NCBI GenBank assembly: GCA_014529385.2
Contig: CM043952.1
Location: forward strand, 66,344,870-66,404,869
DNA length: 60,000 nt
Direction of reading: 5' to 3'
Source of the DNA: Adiantum capillus-veneris
Taxonomy: Eukaryota > Streptophyta > Polypodiopsida > Polypodiales > Pteridaceae
The position numbers were made by a program, and so were the translations under genes. The notes under the pieces are model-generated. The model was not told the DNA's origin. It did not search any database and saw only the letters and a program-made list of their open reading frames with translations. Positions 10,836 through 22,585 of the stretch are shown one piece after another; position 1 is the stretch's first letter; each line of letters starts with the position of its first letter.

Positions 10836-11024
10836 TTTTGTTGCTAATTTTTGCTTGGACTTTATGATTTTGATCTTTACATGTTTTAATGCATCTATGC
10901 ATGTTCAAAAATTGATTTGAGGCAAATTGGACACAATTTGTCAGTAATTCAGACCGAAGGACACTTCAAAGCGGAAATTGTAAAAATTTTCTAACTTTGG
11001 CACTCTATTCACTTAACAGGAGCC

Positions 11025-12096
11025 ATGCAAGCTGCGAAAAAGGCCAAGAAGAGGGTCTTTCAAAAGGAGAAGCTGCAAGAGCTTCCACCCTACCAACTAG
11101 ACCCTAGTTCAGTAAAGACGGGCAAAGCAGCATATCTATCCAAAGAACAACTAGAAGAAAACAACATCACACTTTTCACAGGCAGGTTTAAAAGTGAAGA
11201 AGGACACTAGGTAGAGCAGAAACTGCTGTCGGAAGAAATCTATGATGTCATAGCAAAGCCAGACACAAAAGAAGCTTACAGAAGGCTTGGACTTAGAGAA
11301 GTCTATGACCAAGAATCGTGTGTTGTAGACTTCTAGAAAGCCTATGAGCTCTTGTCTACAATCAAGGAACATGGATCATCCCAAATTACTGACCAACAAA
11401 GGGCAGAAAGTCAAAGTAGTCATCACAAAAGAGATTGTCGTCGAGGCTTTGAAGTTGCCAACAGAGGGGATGACAATGAGGGCCCGCGACAAAAAAACGG
11501 CAGGCACCTTTACCAAAGAGACTCGTGCTACGACAACCTTTGTTGATCTCATCCATAAGCAAGTGGAAGAACCAGAACGGTTATATCATCAACACTTCCA
11601 CTTTCTAGCAAAGAGACTGCCAAGGTACACAACATCAAATCATGCAGTTGCGACTCCATTCACCCAAGTTTTGAAGTGGACAACCAGGCAACCCATTGAT
11701 CACGTGAAGTATGTGCTATCAACGCTGAAGGGTACCAAGAAAGAGGGTAAGATAACGTATCTAGGTGCACCTGAGGTACTAACAAGAATAGCATACCATG
11801 CTATTGGCATGGTAGACAATTTGCCGCCTGTCCCAGATCAGAACACATGGATTGTGTCTGCACACTCATCTCCTCGAACCACAAGGTCGACAAAAAGAGT
11901 TTATAAATCCAATGAAGAATCTGTAGAGAGTTCTCCTGAAGCACATAGAAGCAAAAGCTCAGACAACGAGGAAAGAAGAGCCCGGATTGAAGAGATGAAG
12001 AGAAAAGAAGTGGCTGCACACCAAAGGAACCTCAACAAAAAAATGCAAGGCTGGAAAGGGGAAAACAAACCTACGAAAGAAGCCGCCAATCTGTAG
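11025..12096 (+). pseudogene. Capsid-like N-terminal module of a pol-less retroelement ORF
   Basis: The first part (11025-11207) is basic, starting MQAAKKAKKRVFQKEKLQEL. After a TAG at 11208-11210 the frame continues through VEQKLLSEEIYDVIAKPDTK and YRRLGLREVYDQ. Frame changes near 11340-11375 lead into 11374-12096, with GQKVKVVITKEIVVEALKLP, FVDLIHKQVEEPERLYHQHF and IDHVKYVLSTLKG. The pattern 'K-V-x-hydrophobic-T-x-E-I-V-x-E-A-L-x-L-P' resembles the N-terminal module of plant retroelement ORF1/Gag-type proteins; this is family resemblance only. The C-terminal part (about 11880-12090) is highly charged and likely disordered. Three breaks make it a pseudogene or a mutated copy. Confidence 0.5.
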
Positions 12097-13260
12097 GAGA
12101 GGACCCAAAAAAGTGGGTTCCTAAAGAGATAAAGGGACCTAGAACAAAGGACCTTGCAAGGAAAGAGGCAGAGGACCCCATTGATTTTCTGGAAAGAATG
12201 TATGTAGAGGCAGAAGCCCTCAAACTAAAAGAAGCTCAAGAAGCCAAAAAAAAGGCAAAGGAAGATGCGATGGAGTAGCAGAGAAAATATGAAGCGGCCC
12301 AACAAAGTGAAGCCCAACACGAATAGGGTGATATGTCTCTCAGACCATCCTCACCTGCTACGAAACAACAAGACCACCCGATGCCAAACCCTCCACCTTC
12401 ACCGAGAGTTAGACCCACAGAGCGTGAGCAAGCCAAAGAAAAGGAGCCTACGCCTGAACCAAAGGAGGCAACAAAGTTCGAGCAACCAAAACTAAAACCA
12501 CCCAGCAGGAAATGGATGAGGCATCCACGAAGCCTCAATAAGACAAAGCAGCCGAAGCAACCGCACAGCCTCAAAGAGAGGTAGAAACCCCGATGCAAAC
12601 CCAAGCAACCACAACCCCACCCAATTAGCCACACACAGAGATTGAAAAAACATCTAGGTAGCCGACAGATCATGAAGATTGGCAGACGAATGACGAGGTT
12701 ATTCTACAACTTAATGAATATGCAAAACAAACGCACGAGATGATTGAAAAAATGAGAACAACAGCACTTAGACGCAGTGCCAAGGCTAGAGAGCTAGAGA
12801 TGGTTATTGGCGCTCTCCAAGGAGAGCTAGGGGACAGAATGACTTTCATTACTGATCTGCAAAAACAAATCCAAGAGCTGAGAGCTGAAGCTGAAAAACA
12901 CCAGCTGGCCTGACAAAAGAAACAAAAGGAAATGGAGGAACTACGCGAACTGCTCCCGAAGTTAACAGATGTGTGTAATACAAAAGACGAACAACTGACA
13001 GAGGTTACCAATGAACTCTTAACTACAACTCTGTCAGTTCAAAAGATCCAAGTTCAGCTCAAAGTAGAAAATGCTTCACTGCAATACTCAGAGTAAAGGA
13101 TCAATGATCAGGCAACCTTCTTGCGACAGATACGGGAAAATTCCGCAGTTGCCTCGATAAAAGGTACAGATGAAGTATATATAAAGCTTTAGAAAAGAAG
13201 AACAAATATCTTGAACTAGAGCTAGACCTAGAGCAGTCACAACGAAGAGACCTTGCATGG
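12097..13260 (+). pseudogene. Proline-rich linker and coiled coil of the same ORF, broken
   Basis: The sense strand continues in charged helix (ERMYVEAEALKLKEAQEAKK), then a Pro/Lys/Glu-rich stretch (about 12330-12580). A strongly heptad-like segment follows (about 12690-13090), including NEYAKQTHEMIEKMRTTALR, ELEMVIGALQGELGDRMTFI and DLQKQIQELRAEAEKHQ. In-frame stops occur near 12275, 12585, 12910 and 13095, and at least two frame changes are needed. The protein appears to be a long coiled coil, which is unusual for a retrotransposon Gag. It lies between the capsid-like module and the region at 13261-14380. Confidence 0.5.
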
Positions 13261-14380
13261 ATGCGGGTACAAAGAGAAGAACAGCTACTCAAGGAGATAG
13301 CAAAGCTCAAGCGAGTTAATCAGCTACTACGAGATGGACAACAAGAGATGCAAGAAGAAGCAGGTACATCAGCACAACCACACATTGAAATTCCCTCGGC
13401 CTCTTTTGCTGAGATGGAAACACAACCGACAGAAGGGTTAGGACAAGCAGAAGACTTTCAAGTACCAATAACAAATGCTGATCAAGTGCCAATGGTCCAG
13501 CTGTCAAAAGCTGAAGAAGATGCACTTAAGGAGCAGGTTTCCCAGGAGACGGATGAACAATGGAAAGGAGCGGTGGATTGGGAGTTGAGATTTCTTCATT
13601 CAGTCAATGTTACTCAACTCACTCCCAACCAAATCAATGCACAATGGCATCAACAATCACTGCCATATCCCTTGATCAAGGTAGAGCTGCTAACAGGTTA
13701 AGGAAAGATTATACAAAGATATGCAGGCAGAAGGGGCATAGGAAGTCCACCCCAAGTGGAGAAAGAGCTGGCTGAACAAGAATCCCAGATACTTGATTCT
13801 ATTCACAAGAGCACCTACAGCACTTCAGAAAGACCCGACCTTTTGTCTAGTACCAAGAGTAAGGACGTGGCAAGCACATGAAGCAATGACAAAGAAGCGG
13901 CCTACATGGTTGAATTATCCAAGATTACCAGCTCCAAAAATGGGAACACCGACAGAGGAATACATCACATGCATTGAAGCTTTTAATGAGCCAGAGCAAG
14001 CAGGAGCACCATGGATATCATTCCTCGAGGGCAATAAGGGTCTTTGCTACGATGTAAGCGACCAACCTTCCGAAGAAGTCCTTTATGGCTTCTATGTTCG
14101 ATGCATGTTCTTGCCATCTCACAATACATTGGCGTTTGAGGAAGCGTTCTATACATGGTTTTTCACTTAGCGGAGGAAAATTTTTGGGTTAGTGATTAGC
14201 AACCTAACCTCTAGATTCGTAGACTACTCAGCCATCGAGCTCAAGAACAGAGTCACCATGCAATTTTTGCAGGTTCTAGACAAAGAAAGAAAGATTTACA
14301 TGCACTTAAATACCGCCTTGCTAGCTATCAATCCAAAGATTATTTCAGTCCATAAAGCTATGTCAAGGGGGGATGACACA
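13261..14380 (+). pseudogene. C-terminal part of the coiled-coil ORF
   Basis: 13261-13701 reads MRVQREEQLLKEIAKLKRVN and LLRDGQQEMQEEAG, the end of the coiled coil, then an acidic stretch ending in a TAA. After a frame change, 13793-14170 reads ILFTRAPTALQKDPTFCLVP and PPEEVLYGFYVRC-like text; beyond a TAG (14168-14170) the same frame stays open with LVISNLTSRFVDYSAIELKN to about 14380. The protein stops just before the polypurine tract at 14384, so the element has no room for protease, RT or integrase after it. I do not recognise this domain. Confidence 0.45.
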
Positions 14381-14383
14381 TGC

Positions 14384-14397
14384 AAGGAGGGGGGAAA
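14384..14397 (+). other. Polypurine tract
   Basis: AAGGAGGGGGGAAA is directly followed by TGTTAG, the start of an LTR. This is the classic primer site for second-strand synthesis and marks the 3' end of the internal region of the coiled-coil element. Confidence 0.8.
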
Positions 14398-14807
14398 TGT
14401 TAGCAGCAAGCTAACTTGCATACCATTTTTCGAAGCTCTCATTGTAAAAACATTTATTATTTTGATGAATTGGAAATATTGTAACTCCTATTTTTTGAAT
14501 AAACTTTGTAATTGATGAGCCGGGGCTACAAGCTTCTAGATTGTATCAACCTGTCTTTAGTTAGAGCTCCCAGAATATTAGTTTTGATCACCAAAAACCT
14601 TGGCTAAGGTATAAAAGCCAATTTTTGTAAGTTATTTTTAGGTTTTGGATAATGAAATACACACCCTGAGCTAACGACGCACTTCTCTCCTTCTCGCGCC
14701 TCCTACTCCCTCCCCGGTTTTCATGTTACAATCACGTCTGTTGCGTTGCAACCGCAGGTAGGATCTCTATGCATTGATGTAAGCATTTCACAATATTTCG
14801 TAGCTTT
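14398..14807 (+). repeat. LTR after the coiled-coil ORF
   Basis: It begins TGTTAGCAGC after a polypurine tract. TATAAAAG lies at 14610-14617, and a CT-rich start-like region follows at about 14680-14720. The right end is uncertain: either CATTTCACA (about 14792) or just before TGGCGTCACCGACCC (14808), which looks like a primer-binding site. An LTR preceded by a polypurine tract and followed by a primer-binding site means an LTR shared by two internal regions, or two adjacent elements. I saw no partner copy in the window. Confidence 0.6.
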
Positions 14808-15350
14808 TGGCGTCACCGACCCGTGGTCTCTAATCTCATCATAAGTAGGAATTTAAGCTTCAAAATCAAAAACTAAGTATAGGCTGGGTATTGAGGCATC
14901 ATTGCAAAGCATGTAGATGCATTCTGGGTCGAAAATGACTAAGTCAAAAACTCACTACTGTTAATAACCGTGATTTTTTTACTTGACCTAAAGTGAGATT
15001 TGACATCATAAGCATGTATGCTTAGGTCTTATAAACATTTCCTAGAAGTTTCATAACGTTTGGATGTCGTTTGATGCTGTAACGGATGTGATTTGTTTGC
15101 CGATGAGAGCGATTAGCTTTTGGTGATTTCAGTCATTTGAGTGTAGCCCGAGTTAGATGCGAGTTGTTTGTTGGTTTCCAAGAGATTGACAACCTCTTGT
15201 AGCCTCTATGCACTAGTCGAATCAGCTTCGTCCCATGGATTGACAATTTATTTGTGGTTCTCGCTATATCTACAATAAGATAGGAGTGAGGTTAGACACC
15301 CGTCCCACATGCAGTTTAATTTTTTGAGAGTTTAAAATGCAAAATGCGGT
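14808..15350 (+). other. Primer-site-like sequence and leader-like DNA
   Basis: TGGCGTCACCGACCC at 14808 starts with the TGG expected of a primer-binding site. The following roughly 500 bp have no ORF. At 14959-14985 the text TTAATAACCGTGATTTTTTT resembles a decayed copy of the 10270/10814 palindrome, hinting that this is the leader of a related element. Confidence 0.4.
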
Positions 15351-15361
15351 TCATCGTTTTA

Positions 15362-16425
15362 AAACAACCTACAAATTTTAGGGAAAAAAAAATCAAACAT
15401 AGTAAATTTGCTAAACTTTATAGTAAATTTGCCTCTAAAATTTCCCATATGAAGGTTTTCCAAGTTTTTTGAAAAAAAACATTGTATATCGAAGTCCTTA
15501 AAAAAAACCTAGGTTTAGTGTAGTCCCACCTATAAATTTTAAGCTTTTCCTCTAAATTCTTTCTTTTTTGGTTTCATACTCATAATTTTAAGTAGAGAGA
15601 ATTTATATTAACTTGAAAATAATACAATCACCCTGAAGAAGCACTGAAGCACTACATGTGCCTTGAGGGGGCAACAATATTGTAAGAGTCTTGAACATAG
15701 ATGCAACAGAAACCAAAACATGGGTGCTACTAAAAACCTCTTGAATGCTTTAAGCAACTTAGTGCACGGTGCCACTCTTTAACATTGTTTCTCTCTTAGC
15801 TCCTACAACATGAATGTTGGTGCTCAAACACACAAAATCCCACCTATAAATTTTAAGCTTTTCCTCTAAATTCTAATTTGATGCCAAGAAAACCTACAAA
15901 GTTTAGGAAATTTAGTATTAAACTCTTAGAATATAGTAAATTTGACTCTAAAAATTTCTCATATGTAGGTTTTCAAAGTTCTTTTGGAAAAAGAATTGTG
16001 TATAGGAAAGCTAAAAGAACCTAAGTTTAATTTAACCCCACCTACAAATTTTGAGAGTTACGTCTAAATTTTAGATTTGAAGGTGAGAACATCTAAATTT
16101 TAGATTTGAAGGTGAGAACATCTATAACTTTTAGAAAAATTTCATTAGAGACTTTCAAATATAGTAAATTGCCTCTAACATGTCTCATGTGCATGTTTTC
16201 CATGTGTTTGAGAAAAAGCAATGCGTATCTGAGTGGGTATCCCATTGCTTGAAGAAAACCTAGGTTTTGTGTAATCCCACAAACAAAATTTTGAGATTCA
16301 CCTATAAATTTTAGTTTTGTTGTAGAAACCTGCAAGTGTAGTAAATTTGACTCTAAAATTTCTCTTAAGAATGTTTTCCAAGGTTTTGGGAAAAAGCATT
16401 GTGTATCCATACACAATGGCTAATA
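15362..16425 (+). repeat. Degenerate tandem repeat, unit roughly 200-300 bp, about four copies
   Basis: The order 'AACCTACAAA-TTTAG / ATAGTAAATTTG-CTCTAAAATTTC / ATATG-AGGTTTTC / GAAAAAG-ATTGTGTAT / CCTAGGTTTAGT / CCCACCTA-AAATTTT' recurs starting near 15362, 15880, 16105 and 16320. The segment CCCACCTATAAATTTTAAGC is repeated exactly at about 15527 and 15837. The copies are diverged and unevenly spaced (about 310 bp of other text sits between the first two). No coding potential. I cannot link it to a named satellite. Confidence 0.65.
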
Positions 16426-16520
16426 CAGCTTTGGTCGATGGATCCCTAGACTCAATCATTAAAAGGGGCCTCATAAAACCCACTCCAAAGAAAACTTAGT
16501 GCTCTCAGTTGAAACATTGA

Positions 16521-16690
16521 CGGCCCATAACCATGATGTTAGTGGCATAAAAAATTATAGCCAAATCCATAGGCCTGAGGCTCTCTCCCATTCTAGATAA
16601 AGCTATTACTCCTCATCAACAAGGTTCTATCAAAGGAAGTTCAATAGATGATAACATCTTGGCAACAATAATACTAGTTATAGGGGAGAC
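16521..16690 (+). pseudogene. LINE (non-LTR) reverse transcriptase fragment
   Basis: Reading from 16521 gives RPITMMLVA, a TAA stop, then KIIAKSIGLRLSPILDKAIT and PHQQGSIKGSSIDDNIL. 'RPI-x-hydrophobic', 'K-I-x-A-K-x-hydrophobic-x-x-R-L', 'Q-x-G-hydrophobic-x-x-G-x-hydrophobic-x-D-N-I-L' is the signature of the fingers/palm of plant LINE reverse transcriptases. Only about 50 residues survive, with a stop in the middle. The DNA after 16690 keeps weak coding-like text but no motif. Confidence 0.75.
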
Positions 16691-17100
16691 TCTCCTTGAA
16701 ATTTCCCTAGGCTTCTCACCATAGTTTCTTGGTCTTCTCACCATAGTGTTTCACTCTTATATTTATGGCATCTTATTCTAAGAAAGATATCTACAACATT
16801 GGGAAGTTTGGAGACACTCAAGATTGATAAATTTAGGGAGTTGTTTCTTTCTTGTTTTCAACGAGTACATGATTGGGTAGAGTCTCACCTCAAGGTTACT
16901 TTTGAAAAGATTAGTTCATTAAAGCTTCTATTTCATTTTACCTATGTGCCATAACTCAATTCCATTTTAATGAAAGACAAGGAGATGAGTGAGTGCATGT
17001 GCATGAGTATGTGTATGTGTGTGTGCACACGCTAGGCATACACATGCACAAGAGATAATAAAATCTCTATAATGGAAGACAAGGAGATGAGTGAGTGCAT
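16691..17100. other. No gene recognised
   Basis: AT-rich intergenic DNA with an ATGTGTATG-type run near 17005-17040. The sentence AATGGAAGACAAGGAGATGAG at about 17070 repeats one near 16970, a local duplication flanking the dinucleotide repeats. Confidence 0.4.

Positions 17101-17155
<55 letters not shown>
17101..17155. repeat. (GT)n microsatellite
   Basis: About 25 uninterrupted GT units. Confidence 0.97.
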
Positions 17156-17397
17156 TTGGGAGGGTCACCTAATAATTGTTTGACTATCACGTGAGTGCAA
17201 CAGAAGAAGTTAATAAATTTGATTTTCTCTCACATTTTCACATACAGAAGGGTACCATAAAATGGAATTAAAAACCATTTTACATATTGAATAAAAAAAG
17301 GCTGTAAGTTTATTTGCAAAAAATTCATAGATAAGGAGTTTTAAAAATAGTCCTTGAATGCACATAATATACACATTTTATACATAGTGACCTCCCC

Positions 17398-17495
17398 GGG
17401 GTGTGTGTGTATGTGTGTGCATGCTAGGTATACACACACACACACTAGGTATACACATACACATGCTAGGTATACACATGCACACACAAGAGACT
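17398..17495. repeat. Compound GT / ACACAC repeat with CTAGGTATACACA units
   Basis: GTGTGTGT is followed by three copies of GCTAGGTATACACA separated by CA runs (about 17420-17480). A related piece, CTAGGCATACACATGCACA, occurs at about 17030. Confidence 0.8.
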
Positions 17496-17859
17496 AGTGC
17501 AAAATGGTTCAAAATTTAAATTGAACATTTAAAAAAGAAATAAAGACAATAGAAAATAAATTAGAGTGTATAGACTATCACTTATATTATCCCAATAAGC
17601 ATGCCTTCTCTCTCTCAACAATATCGAAGAAATGTCAAAAGACTTCTTAAAGTAACATGGGAGTGGTGGTCACATGGGTACAAATGTCATCCACTCAATG
17701 GTCAACATTGTGTCAAAACCTATTGTACGGCCTTGTTGTGATAATCTTTGGTCACCCACGTGTGTAACTTTTGATAGAAAATCAGTGGGCAAGAAAATAT
17801 ACACACTTATGGTGTGTATGGTACATGGTTTGATATTCTTGAGCACTATAACTGCTAAA

Positions 17860-17995
17860 CTTGATGATGCAAAGGAAGAAGGAAATGGAAGGGAGAAGAG
17901 AGACGTAGGGGAGAGGGAGGGGAAGAAAAGAGGGAGAGAGTTAGGGGAGAGAAGAGAAGAGAGCGAGAGAGGGAGAGGCAGGGGAGAGGAAGAGA

Positions 17996-18037
<42 letters not shown>

Positions 18038-18065
18038 GGAGAGGTAGGGAAGAGGGAGAGATTTA
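17860..18065 (+). repeat. Purine (GA/GGA)-rich tract with (GA)n core
   Basis: About 200 bp of nearly pure G/A on the plus strand, with a (GA)n core at about 18000-18030. The Arg/Glu-rich reading frames across it are products of the repeat, not genes. Confidence 0.9.
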
Positions 18066-18457
18066 TTTTTTGGGAGGGAAAATAAAAATTCAAAACTTGG
18101 CCTTCTAGTGACGGTAGGCTAAAAAAAAGATTAAACAAGGTGAAGACTTCACGATGGCCTCAAGAAGGCATCATTTTTTCCTCTAATAAATGATTATTAG
18201 AACACATTTCACATATTAATGGACCTTGTGTTCATGAAAAATGTGTCTCAGCTTAATATTGTGCCGTTCTCAATTTCAAAAATGCCAATTGAGAGTAAGA
18301 GGCAAAGGAGAATTTTTGCCCCAAGATAGTGAAAAATAATATAAAAACTTAAAAAATAAATCTATTTTTTAAAAATTTTCTTTTAGTAAATTTAAGAAAA
18401 GAAGTTTTATATGTCTGAAAAGATGATATTTCTTGAACACTTTAATGGAGAAAGATT

Positions 18458-18490
<33 letters not shown>

Positions 18491-19395
18491 CGTGTACACA
18501 CACACATGCTCATTTTCATAATGAAAATATTAAAATGAATATAGCAAGGCATGAAATGACTTGAAATGTCACATAGAAAAGTTAATATGAAGGTGACCAT
18601 TTGATGGTGAAAGAATTGCACGTTTTTCTCTACCACTTCCCTATGGCCTTCTTGGCCAAAAAAAAAAAATTGATATGTATAAAAGTTGAGAGGAAGTTTT
18701 AAGTAGAAAATATGTGAAAATATTTTTTTGAAAAAAAGTCATTTTTCAATCTTGGATTTATGCACGTTTTTGATGATGTGGCATAAGCAAGGGATGGAAG
18801 TGGGTAGTTTATGCCACAACATATTTTCTCCTTCACTTTCAAAGAGCTAGAGAGAGAAAGGGACATCTATGAGGCCTACATGGCCCTAAAAAAAAGGCTA
18901 GAGAATCCTAAAAAAGGCTAGACATCTATGAGGCCTACATGGCCCTAAAAAAAAGCTAGAGAATCCTACTCAAAAGTAGCCTATTGAATGCACAAAATTA
19001 GCCTTAATTCCTTAAAATTAGGGATTCTTACATGGCCCATGCAAAGCTCATATTTTTCCTAATGTGACATGGCGAGTTCAGTCCACCCCGATCAAGTTCA
19101 CATCGGGTTCACCAAAAATATGTCGGAGTGCACAATTCTCTAGGGTCGATTGGGAAAAGCCCCAAGATTTTGATTGTAGATGAAAAATTAGTTCAGGTGC
19201 AAACCAAATGAAATGAGTGTAGATAGAGCCAATTTTAGGGTTGATAAAAAGACATAGTGACGCTTACTAGAGCAATCGTGGAAGAAAATCACAACTCAAA
19301 ACACAAATAATACTTAAAGTCAATATTCTAAAATCAAACTGAGACAAGGTATCGACACTTAATTTATGCTGACAACGAGTAGATACTTCCAATTT
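18066..19395. other. Gene-free AT-rich DNA with small repeats
   Basis: It contains a (GA)13 tract (18459-18486) and a tandem duplication of about 53 bp: CATCTATGAGGCCTACATGG occurs at about 18865 and 18919, each followed by CCCTAAAAAAAA and GCTAGAGAATCCTA. Around 19030-19260 there is text with no detectable ORF. I support no gene here. Confidence 0.5.
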
Positions 19396-19915
19396 TTGAT
19401 ATTTGAAAACCTTGTTACAAATATATTGCATAGCCATCATTGGTATACTGTTTGATTTGCAAACCCCTAATCAAAGAATCCCAGCATGTTGGAAGCCTTC
19501 TGTATTTGCCAAGCACAAATCTTACCCTATTCAGCTCCCTTGCTCATCAATTTGCAAGATTTCTACAAAAATGACTATAAAAATTACCCACTTCTTATGG
19601 CCTTCCTTGCTAATCCCTTTTTCCACCCTTCATAATTTGCATTGTGTCCTGTATCCCACTATCCTACTTCTTTGCGATCAAGATTGCTTCCCTCTCCTTG
19701 GCTTTCAATTTTGGCGAGAGAGAAGGCTTGGAGAGAGCTCATGAGCTGGAGCCATCAGATTTCCCCTCCCTTCCAATATTTCCAAAATTTCCATTCTTCA
19801 TTTTCCCACCCTCTCTCTTTGGTGGTAGCTCGAGAGAGAGATCTAAGCTCCTTGGGCATGGGGAAGGTCTCCCTTGAAAGTGTGTGAGAAGATATAAGAA
19901 TGCGTGAAAGTGAGG

Positions 19916-19950
<35 letters not shown>

Positions 19951-20640
19951 ATTATTTATGGTTTATGATGATAATAATCACAAAAGAGAGATATCCAAGC
20001 ATTTTGCATTAGGGATAGAGATTGATATGAGGGAGAGAGATAGAGAGCTTTGAGCTCGAGGTCATAGCTTCCACTTCTAAAAATTAGAGGAAGATCTATG
20101 GATATATGGCTATGAGAGAGAGCTATGGAGGGATTGGCATGAGGGCGAGCTCCAAGCTTGGGCACGAGGGAGAGGGAGAGAGAGAGACCTTTGGAGCTCT
20201 ATCATTATAGCTTCAATTTTCTAAGATCCAAGACCCTCCCAAAAAAACGAGCTTATTCCTTATTATAATCTTCCCTCTCCCCCCCTTTTGCAAACTAACT
20301 ACCACTTCCAAATTTAGCCAAAACATATCCTCCCCCTTCCTACTACTAGCACTATTGCTAGTGCAAGGCATGGGGAGTCCTTCTTGATGATGTGGCAGCC
20401 CAGACATTGATCTGCACAAAAATTGGTGCTACTACTATCGAATGGGGTGCCCCATGCTTCTGAGGCTCTTAGCTACCCCTTCTAGTGCATCTCACCATCC
20501 CCCATCTTGTTCGCTATCTGCAAGCTATAGTTGGCCTTCTTTACCCTTTTCACATTCATTAATCACCCTTTTTTAATATGTTGGGTAGCCACCCTTTTGT
20601 TTACATGTCAACCCTTTTCATGCAAAAATTTTCCCTTGCT
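19396..20640. other. Gene-free region with GA/CT-rich stretches
   Basis: Includes (GA)n at 19919-19946 and scattered GAGAGA blocks to about 20190. The overlapping short open frames at 19642-19887 are low-complexity and have no recognisable domain. I see no supported gene. Confidence 0.5.
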
Positions 20641-20644
20641 ACTA

Positions 20645-22228
20645 TGTAACATTTAATGATCTAGTCACTTGTGTATAGCGCAAAATAACATAGACATAGT
20701 GAGATTTCATTTAGAATAGATTCCTAATGAGCATAGCAAGAGTGTTTGGATGGAGAGAGAAACAAAAACATAACACCTAGTTATATAGGCATGAACAATA
20801 CTTCAAAAAGAGAAAAATTAAGCTATTGACAATAGTTGAGGACCGGATTTACATGGAGCCGGTCCCCCCTCCAAAAGGCTTTGTATTATAGTTTCCCCCA
20901 TCAAGGGAGACATTTTACAATACAATACTTTGTGTTCCTTCAATAACTTGCTGGTGCAATGAAGATGGAAGCTTCAAGAACCAAGCTTAAACTTGAAAAC
21001 ACGACATCAATTCCCTCACGGTCTCACATCCAAGACCTCACATACCTTCAAAGATGGTGAGAGCTAGCGGGATATGAGAGTAGATTGAGAGGAAGAAGAA
21101 GTATTCTTACGAGAAAGAAGTATGTCTCCTCACATAATAACTCTTAATAGCTTAGCATAGCTTAGTAATTAGCATGGTAGAGTAGATGAGCATGCATTGG
21201 ATCTTGGCTCTTGGTTGGATTTGCATCACAAAGCCAAGAGTTGTTGGTGTAGGCCTCCCTTCTCACAAGCTTGGAGTAGATGATGAGCTTCCCATTAAAG
21301 CTTGAGAAGGAAATAATATTATTTTCTTCACACATGAGTTTGTGTTAGTGTGTGTGTGATAATGCCTTGCAAAAGTCAGCCCCCTCTCTCTCTCTTGGTC
21401 GACGTCTCTTGCTAATTCCTCTTGCTAGCCCCTCATTAGCTCATTCCAGGCTTAGCCAATAGGAAATTAGAAGCATAATTTCTAGCCTTGTGACATGTGT
21501 CCCCCTTTACCCTTTTGTGAAATCTTTAGGTATTTACATAATTCAATTAATCTCTCATTGGACCTCTTAGTCTTCTGGCGAATAGGAATCAGGCAAGCCA
21601 TTGGGCTGCTGAATGCTCATTGGACCCCTTGGGAGACTGTCCAATAGTCTTCTAGAGAGATTAATCTCTATTAGTTCTTTTATCAAGTGTTTTTAAATGA
21701 ATTAAACTAAATGTAATCTAGCCTAATTCTCAGTGGTCCACCTCTATGGCCATCCAATAGGATTTGAATGCACCTTGGGGGAAACTGGGCTAGGAAGCTG
21801 ACATGTGTCCACTATGCCCTTTGTGTAAAGGGAGGTTGGAAGTGTGTGTGTGTGTTTCTCTTTCATCCCTACAAAAATGGCTTGTCCGCTCCTGGATAGG
21901 GATGTGGGAAGACTTTTGAGTCTTCCCACAAGCATCCAATTTTCCCTAAGGTTTGACCATGGAAGATTTCATTTAATTTTGGAACCTTAGTATTTTGGAA
22001 GTTTTAATGGGCTGAACCTTAGGGCTTTGAATCCCATTGATGCACATTGCTCTTTTGCAAATGGCCCCCCTTTGGATCTCTATTTTCCCTCCTTTGGATC
22101 CCTACTATGATTGGTCTGCCAACCTAACCAATATTCTAGTTTTTTCTCCCCTCGTACTTCCCCATATTAAATGATTAGTTTACCGTGAGAAAATCATTTA
22201 GGAGAATTAGATATTAGTTATTATGAAA
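20645..22228 (-). repeat. 3' LTR of the minus-strand gypsy element
   Basis: Opens TGTAACATTTAATGATCTAG on the plus strand. Homology to the right copy ends at GATATTAGTTATTATGA. The minus-strand start reads TTTCATAATAAC where the other copy has the canonical TGTCATAATAAC. A reversed purine run (AGAGACAGG) lies just inside it. Confidence 0.9.
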
Positions 22229-22585
22229 TTACCTGTCTCTTGAAATCATAGTCGTCCTCGACTATGAGGTAGAGAAGATAAACCCTAGTCATTAGTCTGT
22301 TTGCTAGCGAGTAGAGGATCACTATTTTACCCTACGACATCGTCCCGGAATGGATGACTAGTCCATTTGGTGCTTGAGAGCGTTAGCTGCCGCAAGCATG
22401 TATGCACATTAGTCCATTCTATCAATCTTTCATAGTAGAGTGACAAGCTCTACTTGGTGTTTGGGAGACGTCGTCTCCGCAAACATGATCCTAAGCATGC
22501 ATACTCATTAACATGTGCACATTATAAAGAAAAAGTGGGTATTATAAAACAAAAACTTTGTTCATTTAAACATTTTTACATTTGC
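22229..22585. other. 3' untranslated part of the gypsy internal region
   Basis: Between the integrase end and the 3' LTR, with no ORF. A pair of similar sentences (CTAGTCCATTTGGTGCTTGAGAGCG-type at about 22350 and CTCTACTTGGTGTTTGGGAGACG-type at about 22447) suggests a weak local duplication. Confidence 0.5.

Larger units (their letters stand above)
9947..11024 (+). other. Long untranslated leader-like region before the coiled-coil ORF
   Basis: No gene is visible. The stretch sits directly upstream of the ORF beginning at 11025 and resembles the long leader of a large plant LTR element. It contains two copies of a near-identical palindrome (10270-10290 and 10814-10835). Before the nested insertion it was continuous with sequence ending at 5511. 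I could not find this element's 5' LTR. Confidence 0.45.

Noticed and set aside
15362-16425. Repeat array considered as a CRISPR-like array
   Set aside because: Units are long, diverged, AT-rich and unevenly spaced in a plant nuclear context; no short identical repeats with unique spacers.
17674-18108. 144-codon frame
   Set aside because: Its second half is purine repeat (Arg/Glu/Gly) and the first half shows no known domain.
19403-19887. Overlapping frames of 77-113 codons
   Set aside because: They are in three frames over the same low-complexity DNA, with no motif or splice context.
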